A DNA stretch of 64,000 bases, from contig NZ_FOPY01000013.1 of the NCBI RefSeq assembly GCF_900113605.1, positions 1-64,000 on the forward strand. The letters are read 5' to 3'. The DNA is from Modicisalibacter xianhensis (lineage in GTDB: Bacteria > Pseudomonadota > Gammaproteobacteria > Pseudomonadales > Halomonadaceae). A program made the position numbers and the translations under genes. Below, piece by piece: positions 18,847 through 28,894 of this stretch; position 1 is the first letter of the stretch; every line of letters starts with the position of its first letter. The notes under the pieces are model-generated. The model saw nothing but the letters and a program-made list of their open reading frames with translations. It was not told the DNA's origin and made no database searches.

Positions 18847-19110
18847 ATGTTAGGTGGTATCAGTATCTGGCAACTGCTGATCGTACTCGGCATCATCATC
18901 CTGATTTTCGGCACCAAGAAACTGCGCAATGTGGGCGGTGACCTGGGTGGTGCAGTCAAGGGCTTCAAGAAGGCCATGAACGACGACGACACCAACACGG
19001 ACAAGGACGACACGACGCAGCGCCAGGTGCAGCACGACACCGACGCCAAGGGCGAGACCTACGATGTCAGGCCCGAGCAGCGCGTCGAAGACAAGGAAGA
19101 GCGGAAATAA
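18847..19110 (+). CDS. tatA: TatA, twin-arginine translocase pore subunit
   Basis: TatA oligomerises to form the passage for folded Tat substrates. ATG 18847 has GGGAGAA 7 bases upstream and gives 87 residues. The N-terminal membrane helix ([18 protein letters not shown]) is followed by the FGTKKLR hinge and an amphipathic helix ([13 protein letters not shown]), then an acidic disordered tail. It is the first gene of tatABC. A Tat substrate (the PhoX-like protein) is encoded about 7 kb away. Confidence 0.95.
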   Translation: MLGGISIWQLLIVLGIIILIFGTKKLRNVGGDLGGAVKGFKKAMNDDDTNTDKDDTTQRQVQHDTDAKGETYDVRPEQRVEDKEERK

Positions 19111-19116
19111 CCCGCC

Positions 19117-19566
19117 ATGTTCGATATCGGCTTTCTTGAACTGCTGATCATTGGTGTGGTGGGCCTGCTGGTGCTCGGTCCCGAGCGGCTGCCCAAGGCC
19201 GCTCGTACCGTGGGCTTGTGGATCGGCAAGACCAAGCGCACGGTGGCCAACATGCAGCGCGAGATCAATGCGCAGCTGGAAGCCGAGGATCTGCGCCAGA
19301 AACTCAGCGAGCAGGAGAAGAAGCTCAACGAGGGTCTCGACAAGGCGCGGCGCGAAGTCGAGAGCTACGCCGACACGCCCGAGGCGAAGAAGACCAGGCC
19401 CGAAGCCTCGCCTGACGGCACCGTCGCCAGCGGCGGCGACGCTCAGATCCAGCACGCCGAGGCACGCACCGGCATCGCCCATGCCGAGCCGGCCGAGCAC
19501 GAACCGGTCGCGCCTCCCACGCCGTCATCCTCCACGGCCGATGACAAGGATTACCCGTCGCGATGA
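19117..19566 (+). CDS. tatB: TatB, twin-arginine translocase receptor subunit
   Basis: TatB works with TatC to recognise twin-arginine signal peptides. The 149-residue protein begins MFDIGFLELLIIGVVGLLVL and continues with the family motif GPERLPKAARTVGLWIGK. A charged amphipathic region and a low-complexity Pro/Ser tail complete it. The stop overlaps the tatC start (ATGA). Confidence 0.95.
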   Translation: MFDIGFLELLIIGVVGLLVLGPERLPKAARTVGLWIGKTKRTVANMQREINAQLEAEDLRQKLSEQEKKLNEGLDKARREVESYADTPEAKKTRPEASPDGTVASGGDAQIQHAEARTGIAHAEPAEHEPVAPPTPSSSTADDKDYPSR

Positions 19567-20354
19567 GTGCAGCCCCCTCCCCGCGTAACAAGCCGCCGGA
19601 ACAGGAACACGCCCAGGCCCCGCTGATCGAGCACCTCATCGAGCTGCGCTCGCGCCTGATGCGTGCCGTGATCGCCATCGTGGTCATCTTCCTGGCGCTC
19701 TACGCGTTCTCGAACGATATCTATGCTTTCGTTGCCGACCCGCTGATGGCGCTCTTGCCGGAAGGCTCTCAGATGATCGCCACCGAAGTGGCTTCACCGT
19801 TCCTGGCACCCTTCAAGCTGACACTGGTGGTGGCCGTCTTCGTGGCCATTCCCTTCGTGCTGCACCAGATGTGGGCCTTCATTGCGCCCGGCCTATACGA
19901 GAACGAGAAGATACTGGCGATACCGCTACTAGTTTCGAGCGTGGGGCTGTTCTACGGCGGGGCGGCTTTCGCCTATTACGTGGTGTTCCCCTTGCTGTTC
20001 GACTTCTTCGTGCATACCGGCCCGGAGAATGTCGCAGTGATGACGGATATCAACCAGTATCTCAACTTCGTTCTCAAGCTGTTCTTCGCCTTCGGTATCG
20101 CCTTCGAGATCCCGATCGCCACGTTCCTGATGATCTGGACCGGCGCAACGACCGTGGAGAGCCTGTCGAAGAAGCGCCCCTACGTGATTCTGGGCTGCTT
20201 CGTCATCGGCATGCTAATGACGCCGCCGGACGTGATTTCACAGAGCCTGCTGGCCATCCCCATGTGGCTACTCTATGAGATTGGCATCGTGTTCGGACGC
20301 CTGGTGCGACGCCGCCAGCGCAAGCGCGAGCAGGACGACGTCCAGGATGCCTGA
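19563..20354 (+). CDS. tatC: TatC, twin-arginine translocase core receptor
   Basis: TatC is a six-helix membrane protein that binds the RR signal peptide. The 263 residues have the cytoplasmic N-terminal signature LIEHLIELRSRLMRAV, the FxxP region APFKLTLVVAVFVAIPFVLH, six hydrophobic segments and a basic C-terminus. It overlaps tatB by four bases and ends just before a strong hairpin. Confidence 0.96.
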   Translation: MSAAPSPRNKPPEQEHAQAPLIEHLIELRSRLMRAVIAIVVIFLALYAFSNDIYAFVADPLMALLPEGSQMIATEVASPFLAPFKLTLVVAVFVAIPFVLHQMWAFIAPGLYENEKILAIPLLVSSVGLFYGGAAFAYYVVFPLLFDFFVHTGPENVAVMTDINQYLNFVLKLFFAFGIAFEIPIATFLMIWTGATTVESLSKKRPYVILGCFVIGMLMTPPDVISQSLLAIPMWLLYEIGIVFGRLVRRRQRKREQDDVQDA

Positions 20355-20357
20355 CAC

Positions 20358-20385
20358 AACGAGCCCGCCGATTGGCGGGCTCGTT
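20358..20385. terminator. Terminator between tatC and elbB
   Basis: A perfect 12-base-pair stem (AACGAGCCCGCC / GGCGGGCTCGTT) with a GATT loop lies between convergent genes. The T content after the stem is poor, but the position and stability suggest a shared terminator. Confidence 0.75.
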
Positions 20386-20407
20386 GCTTGGCAAGGATGT
20401 CTTTTAC

Positions 20408-22316
<1,909 letters not shown>

Positions 22317-22361
22317 CGGGAGAGCTGCCCCGACTCTCCTATCGACGCAGGAGTCTTCGCG

Positions 22362-24572
22362 ATGGAAGAGTCGCGTGCCCAGGAACCGTCAGGCAATCAG
22401 GAAGACGGTCAGGAGTCGCTCAATACCGAATCGGCCAATGATGCTCCGCTGCGGGTCAACCGGACCCGCACCGGCATTCATGCCAAACCGACGCCCTCGC
22501 CGGAAGCCGATCTCAACGACCCAACGCTGTATTTCAATCGCGAACTCTCGCATTTGCAATTCAATATCCGCGTGCTCGAGCAGGCGCTGGATACTTCGCA
22601 TCCGCTGGCCAACCGGCTGATGTTCCTGCTGATCTTTTCGTCGAATCTCGATGAGTTCTTCGAGATTCGTGTTGCCGGTCTCAAGCACCAATTGATGCTG
22701 GGGCGCGAGGACACCGGTGCCGACGGGTTGACGCCTCGCAAGGTGCTAGCCGAGATCTCGCGCATCGCCCACGATCAGGTGGACCGCCAGTACCGCATTC
22801 TCAACGAGTCGCTGATTCCGGCCCTGGAAGAACAGCGCATCCGCTTCATCCGACGCAACCAGTGGACCCAGGCCCAGCGCGCCTGGGTTCTCGACTATTT
22901 CGAGGAGGAGATCATGCCGGTGATCAGCCCCATCGGGCTCGATCCCTCGCATCCCTTCCCGCGACTGGTCAACAAGAGTCTCAACTTCATCGTCGAACTC
23001 GAGGGGACCGACGCCTTCGGTCGCGAAGGCGGCCTGGCGATTCTGCCTGCACCACGCTCGCTGCCACGTCTGATTCGCCTGCCTCAGGAACTGGCCGGCG
23101 AAGGCTATACGGATTACCTCTTCCTGTCGTCGATGATGCATGCCCATGCCCAGGAAGTGTTTCCGGGCATGCAGGTGCGTGGTTGCTATCAGTTTCGCCT
23201 GACCCGCAACGCCGACCTGTCGGTCGATCCCGAGGAGGTGTCCGACCTGGCCTCGGCGCTGCGTGGCGAGCTGCTGGCTCGCCGTTATGGCGACGGGGTC
23301 CGCCTGGAAGTCGCCGAGAATTGCCCCGATGACCTGGCGGCCTTCCTGCTCAAGCAGTTCGAACTGGAGCCGCAGGATCTCTATCGCGTTCATGGTCCGG
23401 TCAATCTGGCCCGCATGATGGCGATGCTCGACGATGTGGAACGCCCTGACCTGTACTATCGCCCGTTCACCCCCGGCCTGCCCAGGAACCTCAAGCCCGA
23501 CTCCAGCCTGTTCGACATCATTCGCCAGGGCGATGTGCTACTCCATCACCCCTTCCAGTCGTTCACGCCCATCGAGGATCTGATGCGCGAGGCGGCCCGC
23601 GACCCGTCGGTGCTGGCCATCAAGCAGACCCTCTACCGTACCGGGGCGGAATCACCGATCGTCAGCGCCCTGGTCGAGGCGGCGCGCAACGGCAAGGAAG
23701 TCACCGTGGTGATCGAGCTGCGTGCACGCTTCGACGAGGCCGATAACCTGGCGCTGGCATCGCGTCTCCAGGAAGCCGGCGCCATCGTTATCTATGGTGT
23801 CATGGCCTACAAGACCCATGCCAAGATGATGCACATCGTGCGTCGCGAAAGCGGAGAACTGCGCTATTACGTGCATCTGGGCACCGGCAATTACCATTCC
23901 AAGACGGCCAAGCTGTATACCGACTACAGCCTGCTCACGGCCAACGAAACGCTGTGCGAGGATGTGCACATGGTCTTCCAGCAGCTGTCGGGCATGGGCA
24001 AGCCACGCAATATCAAGACCCTCTTGCACGCCCCGTTCGTGCTCCACGGCAAGCTCATCGAGATGATCCAGCGCGAAACCCGACTTGCCGAAAAAGGCAA
24101 GCGCGCCCACCTGATCATCAAGTGCAACTCGCTGACCGAACCCAAGCTGATCCGCGCCCTCTACAACGCTTCGCGGGCCGGCGTGCAGTGTGACCTGATC
24201 ATTCGCGGCATGTGCTGCCTGCGCCCCGGCGTACCGGGGATATCCGAGAACATCCGGGTACGCTCTATCATCGGCCGCTTCCTGGAACATACCCGGGTAT
24301 TCTACTTCGCCAATGGCGGCAAACCGGAAGTCTGGGCCTCGAGCGCGGACTTCATGGAACGCAACATGTTCCACCGTGTCGAGACCTGCTTTCCCATTCT
24401 CGACAAGAAGCTGGCCCAGCGCGTGCGCAAGGACCTGGAAACCTATCTGGTCGACAACTGCCAGAGCTGGATCTTGCGCGAGGATGGCAGTTACCAGCGC
24501 AACGAGTCCGGCGAGGCTGCGCCCATCAGTGCCCAGGAAACGCTGCTCTATGCCTATGCAGCGAAATCCTGA
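22362..24572 (+). CDS. ppk: Polyphosphate kinase 1
   Basis: Ppk1 polymerises the gamma phosphate of ATP into polyphosphate at the membrane. ATG 22362 has AGGAG 8 bases upstream. The 736-residue protein starts with an acidic ~50-residue extension, then the PPK N domain (YFNRELSHLQFNIRVLEQAL). The phospholipase-D-like catalytic domains follow, with the autophosphorylated histidine H486 in VMAYKTHAKMMHIVRRE and a second conserved histidine H512 in LGTGNYHSKTAKLYTDYS. A small hairpin (22319-22339) lies in the 45-base hemB-ppk gap. ppx, the opposing exopolyphosphatase, is about 10 kb away rather than adjacent. Confidence 0.97.
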   Translation: MEESRAQEPSGNQEDGQESLNTESANDAPLRVNRTRTGIHAKPTPSPEADLNDPTLYFNRELSHLQFNIRVLEQALDTSHPLANRLMFLLIFSSNLDEFFEIRVAGLKHQLMLGREDTGADGLTPRKVLAEISRIAHDQVDRQYRILNESLIPALEEQRIRFIRRNQWTQAQRAWVLDYFEEEIMPVISPIGLDPSHPFPRLVNKSLNFIVELEGTDAFGREGGLAILPAPRSLPRLIRLPQELAGEGYTDYLFLSSMMHAHAQEVFPGMQVRGCYQFRLTRNADLSVDPEEVSDLASALRGELLARRYGDGVRLEVAENCPDDLAAFLLKQFELEPQDLYRVHGPVNLARMMAMLDDVERPDLYYRPFTPGLPRNLKPDSSLFDIIRQGDVLLHHPFQSFTPIEDLMREAARDPSVLAIKQTLYRTGAESPIVSALVEAARNGKEVTVVIELRARFDEADNLALASRLQEAGAIVIYGVMAYKTHAKMMHIVRRESGELRYYVHLGTGNYHSKTAKLYTDYSLLTANETLCEDVHMVFQQLSGMGKPRNIKTLLHAPFVLHGKLIEMIQRETRLAEKGKRAHLIIKCNSLTEPKLIRALYNASRAGVQCDLIIRGMCCLRPGVPGISENIRVRSIIGRFLEHTRVFYFANGGKPEVWASSADFMERNMFHRVETCFPILDKKLAQRVRKDLETYLVDNCQSWILREDGSYQRNESGEAAPISAQETLLYAYAAKS

Positions 24573-24589
24573 CGCCGCCTGATGATGCG

Positions 24590-24617
24590 AAAACCCACGG
24601 CGGAGGCCGTGGGTTTT
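24590..24617 (+). terminator. Intrinsic terminator of ppk
   Basis: A 12-base-pair stem (AAAACCCACGGC / GCCGTGGGTTTT) with a GGAG loop and a built-in T tract lies 17 bases after the ppk stop. Confidence 0.92.
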
Positions 24618-24638
24618 ACTTGTCCTTGTAATACGGAA

Positions 24639-24664
24639 AGGAGGCTGGCCGATGCCAGCCTCCT
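24639..24664 (-). terminator. Hairpin terminator of the phoX-like gene
   Basis: A perfect 11-base-pair stem (AGGAGGCTGGC / GCCAGCCTCCT) lies 4 bases after the phosphatase stop on the minus strand. The following TTTCCG is a short T tract. Confidence 0.7.
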
Positions 24665-24668
24665 GGCC

Positions 24669-26837
24669 TTAGACGCCGATCTGGCCGCCATCGGCCTTCT
24701 GGATCACTACCGTCGAAGCACGCGGACGCACATCGCCGCTGGCTGCGTTAGTGGCTGGCTGCATGATGGCCCCGGGATCGGCCGGCCAGTTGCCCGGGTG
24801 CTGGATGTTGATGAACAGCGCCGTCTTGTCCGGCGTGGCGAAGATGCCCGTCACTTCGCAGCCGTTCGGGCCCACCGCGAAGCGCTTGAGCTGCGCCTGG
24901 TCGCTGGCATCGATCACGGCGGCATCGCCTTCATTCATGCTGACCGAGGACGGCACCACGGCCAGGACCTGGTCGTTGGTGTAGCTGGCGACACCATCGT
25001 AGCCATTATCGGTTTCGATCCACAGGATGCCCTGACCATCGCCGCGATCGTCGTACCACAGACCATCGGGGCTGGCGAACTGGTTGAGCTCGGTCAGGCC
25101 GGACAGGTTGTCGGAATCCGTGGCCGCCGCTCCGAAGACGAACACTTCCCACTCGAATGTCGTCTCTTCCGGTGACGGCTCGCGCCATCGAATGACCTGA
25201 CCGCCTTCGTTGTCGGCACGCGGATTGGGCGCATTGACCGGTGCAGAAGCGTAACCCACGCCCAGCCCGTCGATATCGCTGCCGCCGTTGGAATAGGTCG
25301 GATCGGTGCCCTCTGCGGTACGGTCGGTATTGTTGGTCAGGGTCATGTAGACCTCACCGGAAACCGGATCGACAGTTCCCCATTCCGGGCGGTCCATGGG
25401 CGTGGCACCCATCAGGTCCGCGGCGTCACAGGTGTGTATTATGACCCCGGCCAGGTCGTCGTCGGCCAACCCCAGAGCGCTGGAGAGGCGCTGTCCATCC
25501 TGCGTCGTGGCATCGGCGGTCAGCGGCAGCCACTCACCAGTGCCATCGGCATTGAACTTGGCAACGTAGAGCGTGCCTTGGTCCATGTACTTGGCACCAA
25601 TGGCCAGACGGTCATAGTTGCCGCCAGCCCGATTGGCGTCGGCCGGATCCCAGACAGCATCGGAGACGAACTTGTAGATATATTCGTTGCGTGAGTCGTG
25701 ACCGGAATAGAAGACCACGGGCTCGCCCTCGACCAGCTTGCCCGGCCAGCACCCTTCGTGGCGGAAACGACCCAACGCTGTGCGCTTGACGGCACGTGTG
25801 TTGGTATAGGGATCGATCTCTACGATATAGCCAAAGGTGCGCGGTTCGTTGCGGTAGTCGTCGGCTGCAGTAGCACCTCTGGGCGTGGCATTGAAACGTG
25901 CGAATTCACCACCCACTTCACTGGGGTCGCCGGCAGCGGTTTCCCACCCATAACGTCCGCGTCCTGTCGGTATGTCCAGACGATTATCGTCAGCTTCACG
26001 GCCGTTATCCTTGACGAAGACTTCCGGCCAGTTCTCTTCACACGTCAGGTAAGTGCCCCACGGTGTGTAGCCACTGGCACAGTTATTGTTAGTGCCGCGC
26101 GTCTTCGTGCCATCGGTTGAATAAGCGGTAACAACATACTGACTGCCCGCCACCGGCCCACTCAATTCCATCGGCGTAGCCGAGGTGAATCGACGGTTGT
26201 AAGGAGAGTTGGGAATGTGCGTCCAGGTCCCGTCTAACTGCTTCTGTACACGGACAATCGTCACGCCATGCGCATTGATTTCCGTGCGCACTTCGTCGGC
26301 AGGGCGTACGCCACTGCTGGCATTAGTCGCACCGCCCTGCGGTGCCCAAAGTGCGCCCTGATCGATATATTCGTTGTTCAGGGAGAGCAGGAAATCGCTG
26401 GATGCATCGGCATCATTCAGCGGAAAATGGTACATACCGTCATGATGCATGCCGACGCTATTGGCCTGAATTTGCGGCGTCATCTGACGGTCAGCACTCC
26501 AGTTGGGCGCCATGCTGTTCAGCGGCGTCCCCCAGGGTATCAGGACCTGAGCGGTGTACCCTTCCGGCACGACGACAGCGTCGGTCATTGAGCCCGCAAT
26601 CGACTCGAAGGCAAGGGCCAGGGCCGTCTTTTCAGGCAACTCTCCCTTCGGGACCTCGCCGTCACTGCCGAGATTGCTGCAACCTGTCAGGCCAAAACCG
26701 CCCAGCACCGTCATCGCAGCGACGCCCAGACCACCCTGCATGATACCGCGGCGCGAGACGTGCTTTTCCAGAATATAAGAGAACGGCTCGTTACCGCTGC
26801 GGTTCAAGATATAGTGATTTTCGATTTCCTTGCTCAT
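24669..26837 (-). CDS. phoX: PhoX-family (DUF839) phosphatase, Tat-exported lipoprotein
   Basis: The DUF839/PhoX family contains calcium- and iron-dependent extracytoplasmic alkaline phosphatases that release phosphate from organic esters. The 722-residue protein has a long N-region and a twin-arginine motif (SRRGIMQG, R29-R30). A hydrophobic stretch and a lipobox (LTGC, C53) follow, so it is likely a Tat-exported lipoprotein, using the TatABC system encoded nearby. Family features include WGTYLTCEENWPEVFV, YIVEIDPYTNTRAVKRTALG, GRFRHEGCWPG and FYSGHDSRNEYIYKFV. It is convergent with ppk and has PhoB-like half-sites upstream. Assignment to the family is strong; enzyme activity is inferred. 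Confidence 0.88.
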   Translation of the reverse strand: MSKEIENHYILNRSGNEPFSYILEKHVSRRGIMQGGLGVAAMTVLGGFGLTGCSNLGSDGEVPKGELPEKTALALAFESIAGSMTDAVVVPEGYTAQVLIPWGTPLNSMAPNWSADRQMTPQIQANSVGMHHDGMYHFPLNDADASSDFLLSLNNEYIDQGALWAPQGGATNASSGVRPADEVRTEINAHGVTIVRVQKQLDGTWTHIPNSPYNRRFTSATPMELSGPVAGSQYVVTAYSTDGTKTRGTNNNCASGYTPWGTYLTCEENWPEVFVKDNGREADDNRLDIPTGRGRYGWETAAGDPSEVGGEFARFNATPRGATAADDYRNEPRTFGYIVEIDPYTNTRAVKRTALGRFRHEGCWPGKLVEGEPVVFYSGHDSRNEYIYKFVSDAVWDPADANRAGGNYDRLAIGAKYMDQGTLYVAKFNADGTGEWLPLTADATTQDGQRLSSALGLADDDLAGVIIHTCDAADLMGATPMDRPEWGTVDPVSGEVYMTLTNNTDRTAEGTDPTYSNGGSDIDGLGVGYASAPVNAPNPRADNEGGQVIRWREPSPEETTFEWEVFVFGAAATDSDNLSGLTELNQFASPDGLWYDDRGDGQGILWIETDNGYDGVASYTNDQVLAVVPSSVSMNEGDAAVIDASDQAQLKRFAVGPNGCEVTGIFATPDKTALFINIQHPGNWPADPGAIMQPATNAASGDVRPRASTVVIQKADGGQIGV

Positions 26838-26913
26838 GGTCCCCTCATTGAATGGCAGTTCTCAAATTCTGTCGTGATTGCCAATCGAACGGGGACGACG
26901 TTAAGCCTACAAA

Positions 26914-26953
26914 ATGACAAGTTGGTTAACGATTAAAGTCATGACCATGACAG
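26914..26953 (-). promoter_or_regulatory. PhoB-like half-sites upstream of phoX
   Basis: On the minus strand CTGTCAT (26947-26953) and TTGTCAT (26914-26920) start 33 bases apart, three 11-base periods. The intermediate positions are only weakly matched (4 of 7 and 3 of 7). This could be an extended degenerate Pho box 76 to 115 bases before the phoX start. Confidence 0.35.
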
Positions 26954-26961
26954 GCTTTAAC

Positions 26962-27477
26962 TCAATTACTGCGGAAAGTATCCAACGCCCTGAGATCGAC
27001 GCTATCGACCTCTACCGGTAGCCGGCATTCCTCGCGTGCCTGGCGGACCCGTAAGCGTTCGGCCAGCCGCTCGCTGTCGTCATCGAACGTGCGGCCGTTG
27101 AGATCGGCAAGTTGCTGCATGCCCTGGTGGTAAAAGGCCAGCAGGTCGAGCGCCTGCGGATCGTGGCGCTCGAGTCCCGCCTGCCGCAACGCCGGCAAGT
27201 GAGCACTGACCCGGGACAGCTGGCGCTTGAGTTCCCAGGCGTAGCGTTGGTCACGCATCCCTGGCCGGTCGCGTAGCACAGCGACAACGACGCTGGTCGC
27301 CAGTAGCCCGAGCAGTACACCCAGTGCGTTCATGCCCAGGCTGGAGCCGAACTGCGACGTCAGCAACTGTGAGAACAGCAGGCCAAAGATGATGAACTGC
27401 CCGGCCACGATCACCGTCATGGTTTTCGCCTTGCGGCGATACTGCTCGGGATCGTGGGCTTCGAAGCGAAAACGCAT
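26962..27477 (-). CDS. DUF3087-like two-helix membrane protein
   Basis: The 171-residue protein has a charged N-terminus (MRFRFEAHDPEQYRRKAKTM) and two membrane helices around residues 20-40 (IVAGQFIIFGLLFSQLL) and 48-66 (MNALGVLLGLLATSVVVAV). A cytoplasmic helical domain ends in RALDTFRSN. It resembles the DUF3087 family of Pseudomonas and Halomonas, whose function is unknown. It begins 29 bases after the aroG stop and is probably co-transcribed with it. Confidence 0.65.
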   Translation of the reverse strand: MRFRFEAHDPEQYRRKAKTMTVIVAGQFIIFGLLFSQLLTSQFGSSLGMNALGVLLGLLATSVVVAVLRDRPGMRDQRYAWELKRQLSRVSAHLPALRQAGLERHDPQALDLLAFYHQGMQQLADLNGRTFDDDSERLAERLRVRQAREECRLPVEVDSVDLRALDTFRSN

Positions 27478-27506
27478 GCCGGACAGTCTCCTTCAGGTCA
27501 AACAGG

Positions 27507-28577
27507 TCATTGATCGCGTAGCCGGGCTGCGGCGAGATCGAGCAAGTGTTCCGTAGTTTCCCAGCCCAGGCAGGCATCGGTCACCGAGACGCCGTAGCGC
27601 AACGCCGCCTTGTCGAGTGGCTGCTTGCCTTCGTTGAGATGGCTCTCGATCATGACGCCGATCAGCGCAGATTCTCCGGCCAAGCGCTGCGCCAGCACAT
27701 CGAGCAGCACCTCGCTCTGGCGACGATGATCCTTGCGGGAATTGGCATGACTGCAATCGACCATGAGATTGGGCCGCAGACCTGCCTCTTCCAACTGACG
27801 ACGGCTTTCTGCGACGCTTTCGGCATCGTAGTTGGGCCGGCCATGGCCGCCACGCAGGACGAGGTGGGTATGTGCATTGCCCTGCGTCTCGTGCATGACC
27901 GGCCGACCGTACAGGTCCATGCCGAAATGCCGGTGTCCTTGGGCGGCAGCACGCATGGCGTCGATGGCAACCCCGACCCCGCCGTGGGTGGCGTTCTTGA
28001 ATCCCACAATTGCCTCGAGCCCGCTGGCCATCTCGCGATGAATCTGCGACTCGGTAGTCCGCGCCCCGATTGCCGCCCAGGCAAGCAGGTCATCGAAGTA
28101 GGCCGCAGCCATAGGCTGGAGTAGTTCGGTGGCGACCGGCAAGCCCAAGGCTGCGACATCGCGCATCAAACGACGCGACAAGGCCAGACCGTGGGCCATA
28201 TCGTCGCTGCCATCCAGGTGGGGATCGTAGGCCAGCCCCTTCCAGCCGACCGTGGTGCGCGGCTTCTCGACGTAGACGCGCATCACCAGCAACAGGCGGT
28301 CCTCGACGCGCCGGGCCAGCGCTGCCAGACGTTCGGCATACTCTAGTGTGGCGCGCGGATCATGGACGGAACAGGGGCCGACCACGACCAGCAGGCGGTC
28401 GTCATCGCCATCGAGGATGGCCCGAATGGCCTCGCGCTGCTGGGCGATGGAACGCATTAACTCTTGATCGAGCGGGAGCTGCCGACGCAATTCGGCGGGT
28501 GTTGGCAGGGAATTTCCGGCCTGGCGGGCCGGTGCGGAAGCACGTTGGGGGTCGAGCTGGGGCACTGTAGCAGTCAT
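27507..28577 (-). CDS. aroG: 3-deoxy-7-phosphoheptulonate (DAHP) synthase, class I
   Basis: It condenses phosphoenolpyruvate and erythrose 4-phosphate in the first committed step of aromatic amino acid synthesis. The 356-residue protein has the class I (AroFGH) signatures VVVGPCSVHDP, MRVYVEKPRTTVGWKGL, GFKNATHGG and MVDCSHANSRKDHRRQ, with metal ligands in the VGPCS and DCSHAN regions. AGGAAA stands 8 bases before the ATG. Two aromatic-rich leader ORFs and a terminator precede it, so transcription attenuation by tRNA charging is the likely control. Which amino acid inhibits the enzyme allosterically cannot be read with confidence. Confidence 0.95.
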   Translation of the reverse strand: MTATVPQLDPQRASAPARQAGNSLPTPAELRRQLPLDQELMRSIAQQREAIRAILDGDDDRLLVVVGPCSVHDPRATLEYAERLAALARRVEDRLLLVMRVYVEKPRTTVGWKGLAYDPHLDGSDDMAHGLALSRRLMRDVAALGLPVATELLQPMAAAYFDDLLAWAAIGARTTESQIHREMASGLEAIVGFKNATHGGVGVAIDAMRAAAQGHRHFGMDLYGRPVMHETQGNAHTHLVLRGGHGRPNYDAESVAESRRQLEEAGLRPNLMVDCSHANSRKDHRRQSEVLLDVLAQRLAGESALIGVMIESHLNEGKQPLDKAALRYGVSVTDACLGWETTEHLLDLAAARLRDQ

Positions 28578-28613
28578 GGTGTTCGTTTCCTGGCTGGCTC
28601 GCAGCGGCGAGCG

Positions 28614-28775
28614 TCACTGGTTATCAAGACATCGTGATTGTCGTGTGCCACCCAGGATGCCCCGGCCGGAGGCGGCAGACTGGACCGACCGGGCGACGCT
28701 AAATCGCCAATACCCTGCACCATAACCGTAATCGTTCTTGCCATAGGCAGTGAAGGCGATGGGTGCGGTGGTCAT
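28614..28775 (-). CDS. Second aromatic-rich leader ORF upstream of aroG
   Basis: This is a 53-codon ORF on the minus strand, with AAGGAG 8 bases before its ATG. It lies between the attenuator terminator and aroG. Codons 11-25 read YGKNDYGYGAGYWRF: four Tyr, one Trp and one Phe in 15 codons. The remainder (SVARSVQSAASGRGILGG and onward) is ordinary low-complexity sequence. It ends 36 bases before aroG. A bulged hairpin inside it (28659-28669 with 28685-28694) repeats the CCCGGTCGG core of the upstream terminator but has no T tract. It may be a second, possibly translational, sensing element or a degenerate duplicate of the first leader. A functional small protein is not excluded. Confidence 0.6.
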   Translation of the reverse strand: MTTAPIAFTAYGKNDYGYGAGYWRFSVARSVQSAASGRGILGGTRQSRCLDNQ

Positions 28776-28821
28776 TTGTCTGGCTCCTTGTCGAGCAATG
28801 AAATGTGTACGGTGCAACGAA

Positions 28822-28854
28822 AAACCCCCGGTCGGGGTTGCCGACCGGGGGTTT
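28822..28854 (-). terminator. Attenuator terminator in the aroG leader
   Basis: A 14-base-pair stem (AAACCCCCGGTCGG / CCGACCGGGGGTTT) with a 5-base loop is followed by TTTTT on the minus strand. It lies 40 bases after the stop of the first leader ORF and 47 bases before the second. Upstream segments that can pair with its loop and inner stem suggest an antiterminator. Confidence 0.9.
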
Positions 28855-28861
28855 CAGTGGA

Positions 28862-28887
28862 GGCAACCCTGCTGGTCAGGGTGCGCC
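28862..28887 (-). promoter_or_regulatory. Alternative-pairing segments of the aroG attenuator
   Basis: On the minus strand, segment B (28877-28887, GGCGCACCCTG) can pair with segment A inside leader 1 (28920-28927, GGTGCGCC, 8 perfect pairs). It can instead pair with segment C (28862-28871, CAGGGTTGCC; ACCCTG with CAGGGT). Segment C can also pair with GGCAACCC at 28835-28842 across the terminator loop (8 perfect pairs), which would block the terminator. These complementarities are visible; the switching order is inferred. Confidence 0.55.
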
Positions 28888-28894
28888 TCTTGGC

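Noticed and set aside
28659-28694. Hairpin in the second leader ORF as a second intrinsic terminator
   Set aside because: The stem is bulged and has no T tract after it, so it is not called a terminator.
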